From NCBI GenBank assembly GCA_963920665.1, contig OY987272.1, positions 10,173,001 to 10,237,000 of the forward strand: 64,000 nucleotides of DNA, written 5' to 3'. The notes beneath the pieces were generated by a model. It was not told where the DNA came from and did no database searches. It saw only the letters and a list, made by a program, of their open reading frames with translations. Origin of the DNA: Straminergon stramineum. Taxonomy: Eukaryota > Streptophyta > Bryopsida > Hypnales > Calliergonaceae. A program made the position numbers and the translations under genes. Of the stretch, positions 24,795-35,525 are shown piece after piece (position 1 is the first letter of the stretch; every line of letters begins with the position of its first letter).

Positions 24795-25181
24795 GAGGGC
24801 GGGCTTCCATGTGGAGTCGGGCTGGTGAAGTTCACCGATCAGCGGTGGACAGGGAGTTCCAGAAAAGCCAGACATCCATTCCACCGCTGATCGGTACACT
24901 AAATAGTGAAATTAGGTTGCCTTAACAATTAGGTTGCCTTACCCCAAGAAAGTTATTTTACAAGCCATCAAAGTCAACAAATATTTCTAAAAATATTTCC
25001 ATTTATTCACACGGAGATTCATGAGTCCCAAATATAGCAATATGAAATTCAAAAGTAGTTCATTCTTGTACAGTAACTGTAAATATTTATTTAGTGTCAA
25101 ATGTCGTGAAATTAGTGAGGAACAACCTAATTTCACTATTCAGTGTAGACTTCACTGGCCCCGACTCCACATGGAAGCCTG
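24795..25181. repeat. Long foldback split by a MITE
   Basis: The left arm (about 24797-24849) and the right arm (24880-24895 plus 25148-25181) are complementary over about 53 bases with few mismatches once the element at 24897-25145 is removed. Sub-arms: ACCGATCAGCGGTGGA is exactly complementary to 24880-24895, and GGCTTCCATGTGGAGTCGGG to the block ending at 25181. A 30-base loop separates the inner arms. Weaker pairing may continue outward. Confidence 0.75.
24897..25145. mobile_element. TA-flanked MITE D1
   Basis: Starts CACTAAATAGTGAAATTAGG and ends AATTTCACTATTCAGTG, with TA on both sides (24895-24896 and 25146-25147). It matches, in opposite orientation, the element at 28145-28778 once that element's nested insertion is subtracted. 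It interrupts the right arm of the surrounding foldback. Confidence 0.7.
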
Positions 25182-25249
25182 CCCTGAGTGCCCTTTTCGG
25201 GGTGACCAGTTCGCTCTTCTAAAGTGCACAGACCTTCATTTGTTTAAAA

Positions 25250-28144
25250 AATAAATGTAATGAAATTTTGTTGTTTTTTAAATAAAAAGATTTTTTTTTT
25301 AAAAAGGGAAAAGTGAGTGGACTTGTGGGACTGTTGAGTAGCCAAACTGGAATTCCATTGGGGCTCATGTGATGATCATGCTCCATTAAAAATTTAAAAA
25401 CGATTCCCCAACTAATAATAATAATTCATTGACTTCACGAGGCTGGAACTGAAATGCAGGATGTTAAAGTGGTCATTCAAAGTCTGCAGTTTTACCCTAC
25501 CCTGAGGAAAACACTGGTATTTTTTAATTGTCACCTATCTGTCCTTTTTTTACTTTTTGAGAAAGTGTTCAAAATGGTGGTCACTTAAAATTTGGTGAAG
25601 TATTGTATTTCTACATTCATCCATATTTTGGAACCAAAAATACTTTTCAATCATATTCATGCACTTTTTCATCCAAATTTGGTGAATTCATCCACATTTC
25701 AAAAAGAAATTGAAAATTTATGGCTAAAAAAGATTATTTTTTTCTAGTGGAAAGTAGGCATTTATTTTGAAATGGTGCAATCCGGCCCTATGGTGCCAAC
25801 AAAAAAGGGTTGTCACCCATGATAAAATTTGGAAATTTTGAATTCATATCTACATTCAAAGGCCCTAAATTCTCTGACTAGGAGGTGTGAAAAATGTAAG
25901 ATAAACCAACCTATGACTGGTTTGCCTTCTTGACATTATTAAAGTTTAAAAAAAAATTCCATATAAAGACAAATGTTGGAGATAGAGAGTGCAATTCAAA
26001 TTTTTTTTTGACAAAGTATGAATTTATTATGAATTGTTAAAGTATGTTGCCTAACTAGTCCAAAAGAATCTCTAGACTGCTCCAAAAGCACCCAAACATT
26101 GTACTCACAATGGTTCTCTTACCACCTTAAGTAGTCACAACGTGCAAAATTTCCTAACATGGCCACAATATTTTCTAACATTTCCTATTTCAATCACTAA
26201 TAACTCCTTCACCATCACCCAAGGCATTAAGTTTAGTGACTAACTCAACCTAATTAGCTTGAATCTCATTTATTGCAAAAATTTTGTCTAGTTTTAAATC
26301 ATATTGAAGATTAGATTTCATTAGACTTTCCCAAAACCACATGTTGGAATAAGTGAAGTGCCATAGAATGACACATAGGAAGGTTCTACTCTTGTCTTAC
26401 ATCTACTTGGGTAAGAAGTCATTAAAAGTGGGTCCCTATCATAGAATTTTGAATGAAAGTGCAAATAAAAATCTCAAATTATTTTGTGAGAAAGTTTTCA
26501 ATGAATCTTTAATTGTAATAGCTTTTCAAAGTGTCCTTGAATTGGTTTTTTTTCCCTTTAGTAACATACTTTTCAATGCTAAAATTTTATGAAGAAACTT
26601 CTCATTGTCTTTTATCTAAAAACAATTAATGAAAGTTTTTAGGAACCCTATCAACAATCAATAGACCTTGGATGTTTTTTGCTATTTGGATGTGTTTTTT
26701 GTGAAGCCAATGTTTATATCTCAACCACAAAGATCTCTTCAAATTCTTGAAGTATGATTTAAAATAATGTTAAATTAAAAAAATCAGCAATTTCCATGGA
26801 GGATTTAAAACTTTAAAATGAACTTCCTACATGTTGTTTTTGCTAACAAATAACTTAGATGCTAGCTTATGAAACATCTTCATATCTTTCTCTTCACCTA
26901 AGGAAATGGAATGAATATAAATTGTTCATGTACATAAGAATTAAAGAAACTATCATCTAAATCTATAAATTTAAGTACTCTTAAATAAATAACAAAAGTT
27001 GAAGAAAATTTGATATTATTCTAAGAGAGAGACAAAAACCAAATAACTTAATAAATACAATGCCTAGTAATAAGGAAAGAAGCCAAGTCTTTTCTAAAAA
27101 TATTGCAAAACATTTCTTTCTGTATTCCTATCAACAATAAGGAAAGTCCCGAAAATAAAACAAAATCTTGCATTTAATAGCACTGTCCAAAGAAACATGT
27201 GGCATTAGAGAAATTTTGGACTCTCTGGAAGGCTACTGAGGGTTGACAAACAACTCTATTTCAAGAGCCCTGCAAGGCTACTCAGAGAACATAATCTCTG
27301 ACAAAAAAAAGATTCACCTTGTGTGAATATCTTGAATGAAAGGGGAGTATATCTTAATTTTCTATTCTCTTTTGAATATAAAATTGTAGTTGCCACAACC
27401 CTCTTCCATTAAACTACTTGTGTACTAATGCTCAAGTACCAATGCTTCGACAATTGGGAATACATTGATTAGCAGAAATAGGGGAAAAGTCTCTACATAG
27501 GCAAAAAAAAAAGTAATGTTGGAATCCCTTCTGGCACTTCTAGATCAATAGCCCTCTAGAGAGTTGAAATCTTTTCAAATGGATAGAAGGTTCTCGCAAC
27601 CTACCAAATTGACCTCCAATATCCTACCATAGATTCTTCAACTACCTTCAACCAACAAAATCAAATAAAGTGCCTAATTTTATTTTAATGGAATTGATTT
27701 TTTTTTGAATTATTTTTCTTGCCTACCAAACCATTTTTGCCAACATTAAATAAATATTGGGTAGAAAATGTTGACCCTGACCTACATGTATAGTAATATT
27801 ATGGTAGTATCTTGTAGTTCAATTTTGAATTTAAAAAAAATCTCATATCTTTTTATTTATGAAATCGAACTTCATGAAATTTGACTTCCCATCAATCTCA
27901 TGAGAAATCAAATCATAAGGCCTCCAATATTGTTTTTTAAATCCACAAAATCTTTGACTACAACACATGCTAACCAAAATTCCTTTAAAACTCATTCCAA
28001 GACTTTGAACCTTTGTGTGTAAATCTGCAACAATCCTAGTTTTTAAAGCTTTGTGGAGATGAATGTCCCATTTTCTAGCACTTTGAATTGAGCTTATATA
28101 CAATATTGTTGTTAGATGGAATTCAATACTCCAATCTATCTCTA
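25250..28144. other. AT-rich gene-free tract
   Basis: No gene is supportable. It includes copy 2 of a diverged repeat (25890-26290). Frames such as 26353-26592 plus and 27843-28232 minus show no recognisable domain, and the latter runs into a MITE end. Confidence 0.4.
25890..26290. repeat. Diverged dispersed repeat, copy 2
   Basis: Direct-orientation relative of about 14165-14640, sharing AAGACAAATGT, GACAAAGTATGAATT and TTTCCTAACATGGCCACAA type blocks. Non-coding. Confidence 0.5.
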
Positions 28145-28778
28145 CACAATATCGTGAAATTAGGTTGCCCCTCACTAATTTCTGTATGTTTGATACTATA
28201 TAAAAATTTATTGTTATTGTGCAATGATTCATTACTTTTGAAATAGTTATTGTTATAATTGGGGCTCGTAAACCTCAATGTGTACAAACAAAAGTATTTG
28301 TAGAAATATTTGTTGACGTTGATGGCTTGTAAGATAGTCAACCCATTTCCAACCACTTAAACAATTATACATATTTGGAGCAAAGGTTTTCTGAATGCAA
28401 AAAATTTTGCAAGAGCAAAAATAGAGTTTAGAAGGATTGCATATTTTTCCAAAATTTTATTACACAAAATGTAATTACTATGAATTTTTTAGTGGAAGAT
28501 TCTCTTTGACCTATGATGGTGGTATAGGGCTTTCTATTTGTGACCATATGCTAATTGCAAAATCAGCCAAGGGTTGGTTGCAATATTGAGAGCCTTGTAA
28601 CCAATCATAATGCGACACAACTACTCCAAGAATTGCACCACAACTTCTCGAAAAGAAAGCATCCTACATATTGGAAATGGGGGGGTGATCAAAAATGGGT
28701 TGGCTACCTTATAGTAACTTTGTTGGGGGTAATTAAGACAACCTAATTGTTAAGGCAATTTAATTTCACTATTTTGTG
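28145..28778. mobile_element. TA-flanked MITE D2 (holds nested MITE)
   Basis: It starts CACAATATCGTGAAATTAGG and ends TTAATTTCACTATTTTGTG, with TA on both sides. Subtracting the unit at 28332-28709 leaves about 254 bases, matching D1 (249 bases) in inverted orientation. Non-autonomous, with TA target as in the Tc1/mariner group. Confidence 0.7.
28332..28709. mobile_element. TA-flanked MITE (family S) nested in D2
   Basis: Starts AGATAGTCAACCCATTTCC and ends AAAAATGGGTTGGCTACCT, flanked by TA (28330-28331 and 28710-28711). The interior is related to 3361-3755; both contain CCAAGGGTTGGTT and CCAATCATAATGC. The unoccupied equivalent site is seen in D1. Confidence 0.75.
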
Positions 28779-30012
28779 TAGTGGAAACATGGTCTATATC
28801 CATAGACTAGGGCAATGACCCAAGAGAAGACCTACAATTGGTCTAATTGGTCACATGGGCCTTCACATAATTATGTCATTTCCTTAGTCTATATAGACAC
28901 GCTTCCCTCCTACTAGTACATGTGTACACTACAAAAGACATGCTTTGGTCATCCCTGCACCATTGACTCACTCTTTGAATAAAGTCCTACTCAAACTTCC
29001 TCACAAATTGGACTTGCTCATCAAATAAGATCCTCCTCAAACTTCCTCAAACTTCTTGTAGCTTTTGTGGATGCAAAGCCTCTTCTCTTCTCCTTCGATC
29101 CTTAGCCACCAAACTTGCAGGACAGTGAAGCTTGCCAATTGCGGCAACTGTGCCGATATCAATTGACAAAAGTCTTTCGGCGGATCAAACTGATGCCTGA
29201 ACACGAGTTATCAGTTTGAATGAAATTGGAGTCGATCGGTTCCCGTGTTTGCAATTGTAACTTATCGGATCTTGTGGCTTGCAAATGGCGTGATTGTGCG
29301 TGAAAGGCACTGCCTGTGTTTCCAACAATCTCTGCCGAACTTAACTTACTTCAAGAAATTCTCAACAGGTCTCTCTCACAATGGCCATGTGCACGAGAAG
29401 CTCTAAATTGGAACTTTTAATTCAGATCAGATCTTGATTTTTGAAGCTGGCAAAAGCATCCGTATGTATGCCACCTCCTTTCCTCGTCAGCTTGAGAGTA
29501 TATTTTGCATATTTTTGAAACACGGCGGGGTTAGTCAAGAGAAACCTAGCTAGCAATTTCATCAAGTTACAAGTTAAACCTTGCCTTGTGGAATTTTTTT
29601 AAGTTGAGTGGTTTAGTGAAGTTCATAACTCATTTTTGGGGGTTTGGTTTTGGGCAGCATGGATTGAAAAGTCAGCCAACCAATACTATTATTGCCCACC
29701 TCAAAAGGGCATATCCACTTTGAAAAGGGTGAATCCAAGGAGCTCAAGAAGAAGACAAGTGTCCCATTTCTTGTTTTTCTTACAAACACTACTCTCATTT
29801 TAGTGACTGCCATGCATTGCAAGTTCCACCATGAATTGAAAAATGTTTGGAATGTTGTGAAATTTTAGACGAGCATTCTCAACCCTCTTGTCTTTCACCA
29901 AGTACAAAGGTCATCATTTCAAAATATTATCACTAAGATATATGCTCTTTCAATGTGAATTCCCATGTTTTCCATTGACCCAACTAATTAAACTTTAAAC
30001 TTAATTGTCTAC
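28779..30012. other. Intergenic, no recognised gene
   Basis: A less AT-rich block at about 29090-29560 has no convincing frame or splice pattern. The rest is AT-rich. Confidence 0.4.
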
Positions 30013-30594
30013 TTAATCCTTTAGTGACTGTGGTTGATTTGGGGGGCAAGCGCAATTTGTGAATACAATTTTGACAAAGTGAAATTTTGTGGCTACTCTA
30101 AGGATGAAATCCTAGATTGGATCCTTTCAATTGGTTCTATAAGGAAAATACTTGAACCAAACAAAAAATGAAAGTGATCCAATGGTGCACATACTTGTAA
30201 ATAATCTTCAAAGATTGATATGTAATTAATAGCCTTGAGCACTAGAGTTATATATGATTTGCCAAAATTGGGCACAAATTTTAGTAAATGCTCCAAAAAT
30301 CAATCAAAAACCTTCCCTCTAGTTCTTTCACACATATAAGTAGTCATCCCTTACATTAAATATGTATTTCTTTATGATATTTCACTTGTAAAGGCTTGGG
30401 ACATTTAAATTTGGATAAGCATAGTTGATGCGTTTTTGCATGCACTCTCTTGAAATTGGTTTTGTTTGGAGTGTATGAAGATACTCTAATTGCATTGTTC
30501 TCTAGGTTTTTTGAAATCAAATGTTTTGTGAACAATAGCAAACAAAAATCCCAAAATTGACCAAAAACTGGTCAACTAGGCACTAAAGGATTAA
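30013..30594. mobile_element. TTAA-flanked TIR element T4
   Basis: Starts TTAATCCTTTAGTGAC and ends GGCACTAAAGGATTAA, giving matching inverted ends next to TTAA on both sides (582 bases). The TIR differs from T2 and T6 but has the same TTAA architecture. No coding capacity. Confidence 0.6.
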
Positions 30595-33500
30595 CAATGA
30601 TGTCAAATAATCTGAAATGGTTTTAGGTGCTTACTTAGTTACTCTTCATGTGAATTTCAAGATCATATTGTTACATTCCATCAAATCTCAAGAAAAAATG
30701 AGAAAAAAAATTGCTCAAGTTCTTGGCAATTTAGTCCCATTTTGAAAACACACCACCCTTGGGTCATTAGGCAGTAAATGATTTGGAGCAATTTTGATGT
30801 ATTTTCAAATTCAATATTTGAAGAAAACTTGTAGTGTCACATTCTTAGGAACATTTTTTTTATGAGTTTTCATAAAGACTTAAAATCATTCACTAAAAAG
30901 TTGTGTTGCTTTGCATTTTGTTGCAATGTGTAAAGAAATTCTAAAAATATGGTTTACAATCAGATTGGTAAAATTTAGAAAGATTCCTACATGATAGAAT
31001 GCATGGTTTATGGTACTTCTTCCTTACTACAAGGTCTCTTCATTTGAGACTAATGCTTGGAAGAGCCAGCAAATGAAGCCTCCCAATTATGACTTCAAGG
31101 CTTTTACAAATTGAAGACCCTAATACACCACAAATCCTACTTCTAACTTCTCTTTAGATGTGCATGGCACCTTGCTTAGAGCTAATAATTTTTTTTCAAA
31201 AAAAGTTGCGTGGGACTTCATTTAATTCTAGTTCTTTTTCTAGGGTTCTTTACACTTCACATAACATTCTTAGATAGGGAGGTGGAGGGTCTTCCTACAA
31301 TATTACAATTCATGGACAAGCTTGCATTCAAGACTTCCTCCAATGAAAGGAGCCTTGATTCATGGGAAGCAAAGGTTCTCCTACCTTGAGGTGTAAGAAT
31401 GTTTAATAGCATATAAGACTTTGCCGACATTTTCAAGGAGGACATCTTGGATTACCACAAGGAAAATGAAATGTGCATGCTTCGACTTCTTTTCCCTAAT
31501 ATTTGAATCAATTCCAAAGGTGCAAATATGTCCCCAGTATATGCACCTTTGAGAGTTGTCAACACCAGAGAAAAGGATTTGCCCCATATGATTGTGGCTC
31601 TTGTTTTAGGCTTCTAGTACATGGAAATTCAAGTTGAATATGGCACCCCTAGACTATTATGCATTGTAGATACATCCTCAATAATATTTAAGTCTACAAA
31701 TTCTAGAGTTAGGGGAATAATAGGAGGATTGGTTCAGTAAATCATTGAATCGTAATCATTGTAGCCAAAAGAGAAGGATGTGTCAAGTTCAACATCAAGC
31801 ACCTAAAAGGGATTAGTAAAATTGTGGCATGCAAAATTGCAAACCTTATAATACTTGAGCATTGTCTTTCTTGCCTCCTTCATGTTGCTCATCTTTGCAA
31901 TTAAAGTTAAAATAGATAATAGTTCTAGAGGTTGTCAAACTATCCTTGCCTAAGTATGAGAGTTCATGGTGACTCCATCCCATTCATATCCCTCCACCTC
32001 ATGGCAAAGTAGAAGATATATCCTTTTGCTTTGAATCAAGAGTCCCTTGGTGTGGGCCAACAATCCCAAAATTGGCAAAATTTTGCTCGATTGCTACTTA
32101 ATTTCTTCATGCCCTTAATGTTAAATTCAAAATAATCTTCAAAAAATGAACATTTGGCTAATTTTCCTGAACATGTTTTGGGATCACCGATGTGGGCTAA
32201 TCTACTATCTATGGCAAAGTCCCATAATTGGGGGAACACGGTAAAGTGCATTGCATGTGTTTATTCTTTGTGTATAAAGCATCACCACCTCAATGTAGCC
32301 AAATCAACTTGCCATAATTTGGCAAGTCTTCCAACCTCTTGTCTCTTGCCCCTTTGCATCAAATGTGTTCCATAAATAGTAAATGGACCAATCACTAGTG
32401 GAACAGAACCAAAAAAAAAATTTAGATTTGGCATGTCTATCTTTGACATAGTAGAGTGGGGTGTTTAATTGTAGGATTTTATTCTTAACTAGTATTAGGG
32501 ACACATATACAAAATTTGGGGTTTGAGGACAAGTATATGTGAGAAAAAAGCTTGCAAAGTAGAGCAAAAGGTCTTCTTCAAGATTTCTTGAAATTTTGAT
32601 GATAAGACTTTGTTGGGCTTCTAAGACCCATAACTCTAAGTTTTCTTTGCAAAGAAGATTTAGAGACTTCAAATTTGAGTAGGGTCTCAAATTAGGAAGA
32701 GGCATGCAAATTTTCAAAGCAAAATGATGCCCTTTTCCTACATGAATTCGTCCTCCACCAATAATATATAACTTATTTTCAGCATTAAAATTATATTCCT
32801 TAAAATTTTGTTTGTATTTCTAGTCTCACACTTCATTTTTGATGCCCAAATATTTCAAAACTTGTTTAAGCTTGCAAAGAGCTTTAGGGGTTAAATATGC
32901 AATAAAAAAATATTTAAAAAAAAAACCACTATTCTTTCAAAAGAAAGGATAATTTTGAGTGTTCTTTTACAACAAAAAGGTCTTGATCCTTGAGGAGTTA
33001 AGTGATCTCAAATATGCCAACAAAATAATTGGACCATCATTCCTTGTAATGAAGTTCCCTTCATTTATTTCAAAATGATTAATAAATTGTTTTACTATCA
33101 AAATACAATGGTAGACTTTATCTAAATAATAAGCTATTATAATTAGATAAGCTCATTGCTTTGAGAAGGAAAGATGTCTACAAGAGCATCACTTATTACC
33201 AAGGATGTATTGAAAAGTGTGCCTTGGTAAATCTAAATAATAAATACTAGATAATTATTATAGAATATTTAGAGTAGGGCATCAAATTTAGGATATGGAT
33301 TTGAAATTCTAGAATAGTACTTTGGCCTAAATTACAATTTGGCATACAATATTCAAAAATTATTCTTGGATTTTAATTTTGTTTAGACACAATTTACCAA
33401 TATGTAATAAAATATTAGACTTCCTCAATACAAAATCATGGTTGTTGAAGGTGAAATTTATTGGTCAAAACTTCAAAATGCATGCGTCTTGCTTCCACAA

Positions 33501-34360
33501 AATCCTTTTAGGACATATGGACAGTGACCTTTGACAATAAATTTTGATCACATTTGAAGTCATCACAAATTCCATTCATCCTTTAACTATAAAAATCTAC
33601 AATTCAAATCTTGTGAGGATGTACTCATCCTAAACTCAGCGGTATAACTTAACCCTAGAAGGACGCCAAGGACATTTTGTTTCATTTGGATGGTCAACCA
33701 AACTTTGTGCATATTGGAGAATGCTTGATTTTCTTTCATTTTTTTGTATCCAATTTTATTGATGCTATAGCTACATCATAGAGTAAGTTCAAAACATTTT
33801 TATTATTTTTGAATTTTGCACAGGGTGGTTTAAAAAAATCGTACACTATTCATTTAATAGTTTGAGGTTTTTTTCCCTTAAAAACTAGATGTTAACATTC
33901 AAACCAATTTCTTTTGCTTTTGAGCAAAACTATAAGAAAATGAAACTTTTGAAGTGCAATTTCACTCCAACTATAAATTTGAAAATTTTCTTAAAATAAA
34001 CATTGTAGTGAAGTATGAACTTGAAAATCTATAAACTCATTTCCAAATATGGAGTGGCATAGATATTTACTTTCAACCAAAATGATCTACATAGCAATGT
34101 ACTTCTATACTAAAAAATTTAGACTTTTTGAACATGATTTGTATTTGATATGAATTTTTTTCATCTTTTCTTCAAAAATTCAAAGTAATTTAAATTTTCA
34201 CCCAAAAATTTGTAAATTTTCTAGCAAATATTAGACATGTGATTTCATATTTGAAAAGTAAAGCCAAAAAGTTTCACTCATAAATAGAGAAGAAATGGAG
34301 GATACATAGTGACGGACTTTCAAGTTTCACTACACAATCATAGGCTCCCACCTTTTGGAG
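30595..34360. other. AT-rich gene-free tract
   Basis: I searched both strands by eye for the missing VEFS exons of the EMF2-like gene and for other genes, and found none. The frame at 32304-32717 (minus, 137 residues) has no recognisable domain. Confidence 0.4.
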
Positions 34361-35326
34361 TTAACCCCTCACTGCCTAAGGCCTAAATATGTCCCCAAAT
34401 AACATTTTTTTTAAAGTGTTACAAATATAATTTTCACTGAGTTATAGAGATCTCAACCATACAATCTTGTAGTGCACTTGTTGTAGATTACATGCACCAA
34501 ATTTGGTATCATTTGACCGCATAGATTGCAAGATTATAATTTTTTAGTGTTGAAAAAGGATGCTGAATTTGTCCTAAAAAAACATTTTGAGGCGAAATTT
34601 GGTTTCTAAATCTACTCAAATGAAGAAACTTCAAACTATAAAGTGATTCAAAATCAGCATAAAACACATTGATGAAAAAAAATATCATTCAATTGACTCA
34701 TTGTGTCTGTAAAATGACTTTGAAATGTCAAAAAATAGCAAGAAAAATTGCAAAAAATACATCAAAAATTGAACTTCCTTCTACTAAAATGCTTCTCAGT
34801 CACTCACAACTTCTTGGATTGATTTGAAATTTTATACACACAAACTAGACTAGTATATGCAATTTTTAGAATTTTTTTTATTGGAATCAAACATTGTATG
34901 AAGAAGAAACAAGCCGCTGAAGTTCATTGTAATCCAAAAATGTCAGGATTTTGAACTTCAAATTGCTCCCAAACATTCAAAACAACTTGGATTGACATGA
35001 AATTCTACTACAATAACTAGACTTCAAGGGGAACATAACCCAACAAATTTTATTGAAAACAAACTTTGGATGAAGGAGATATAAGCCCCCGAAGTTGCAG
35101 CCACCAAATGTAGTTTGCTGAACTCAAATTGAACTTGTGAACTTTGATTGGTTTTCAAAAATTCAGAAAATCTTGGATTGATCTGAAAATTTTACCACTC
35201 AAACTAGAAGAGAGAGCGCAAAATCTCCAACAAGTTTTATTGAATTTGGACATCGGATGCAAAAGTTACAGCACTTTGAATTTGATCTGAGGACACTTTT
35301 GTTCCCCTTGGGCGGTGAGGGGTTAA
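34361..35326. mobile_element. TTAA-flanked TIR element T5
   Basis: A 966-base unit that starts TTAACCCCTCACTGCCTAAG and ends CTTGGGCGGTGAGGGGTTAA, so about 20 bases of inverted end with two mismatches. It is the uninterrupted relative, in inverse orientation, of T1. It ends about 55 bases from the last recognisable codon of the EMF2-like gene. Confidence 0.75.
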
Positions 35327-35380
35327 GGGCTTCATTAATAATTGACAGTCCATGTGTTAAAAAAACACTTATCAGAGTCT

Positions 35381-35525
35381 CTAAGAGTCTCTACTAACAA
35401 GATATTCTTGGTCACCAAGCACATCAATCGACAAGCAAATCCAAAAGTTTTCCATGGGTTGTGCGTATAGGAAACCAACAGCCTTGTAGACGAAATGACT
35501 CCGGAATTTCTTCTTCTGATACTCA
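35381..35525 (-). pseudogene. Remnant of VEFS-box coding sequence, out of frame
   Basis: Directly downstream of the in-frame TGA (35526-35528) the next frame reads A-D-E-Y-Q-K-K-K-F-R-S-H-F, then A-Q-P-M, then L-V-S-R-D-S. This resembles the entry of the EMF2/VRN2 VEFS box (LLQKRQFFHSH...QPM...SDRDSEDE). One extra base in a GGG run near 35531 would explain the frame change, and a 10-base tandem duplication (TAGAGACTCT) at about 35374-35393 adds a stop. The acidic and aromatic remainder of the VEFS box is absent. Confidence 0.6.

Noticed and set aside
24483..24828. 61- and 99-residue plus-strand frames
   Set aside because: They run into the foldback arm, overlap each other and have no motif.
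32304..32717. Minus-strand frame containing L-W-N-T-F, reminiscent of the VEFS L-W-N-S-F motif
   Set aside because: Only five residues agree, nothing around them matches the VEFS box, and it lies within a repeat-rich tract.
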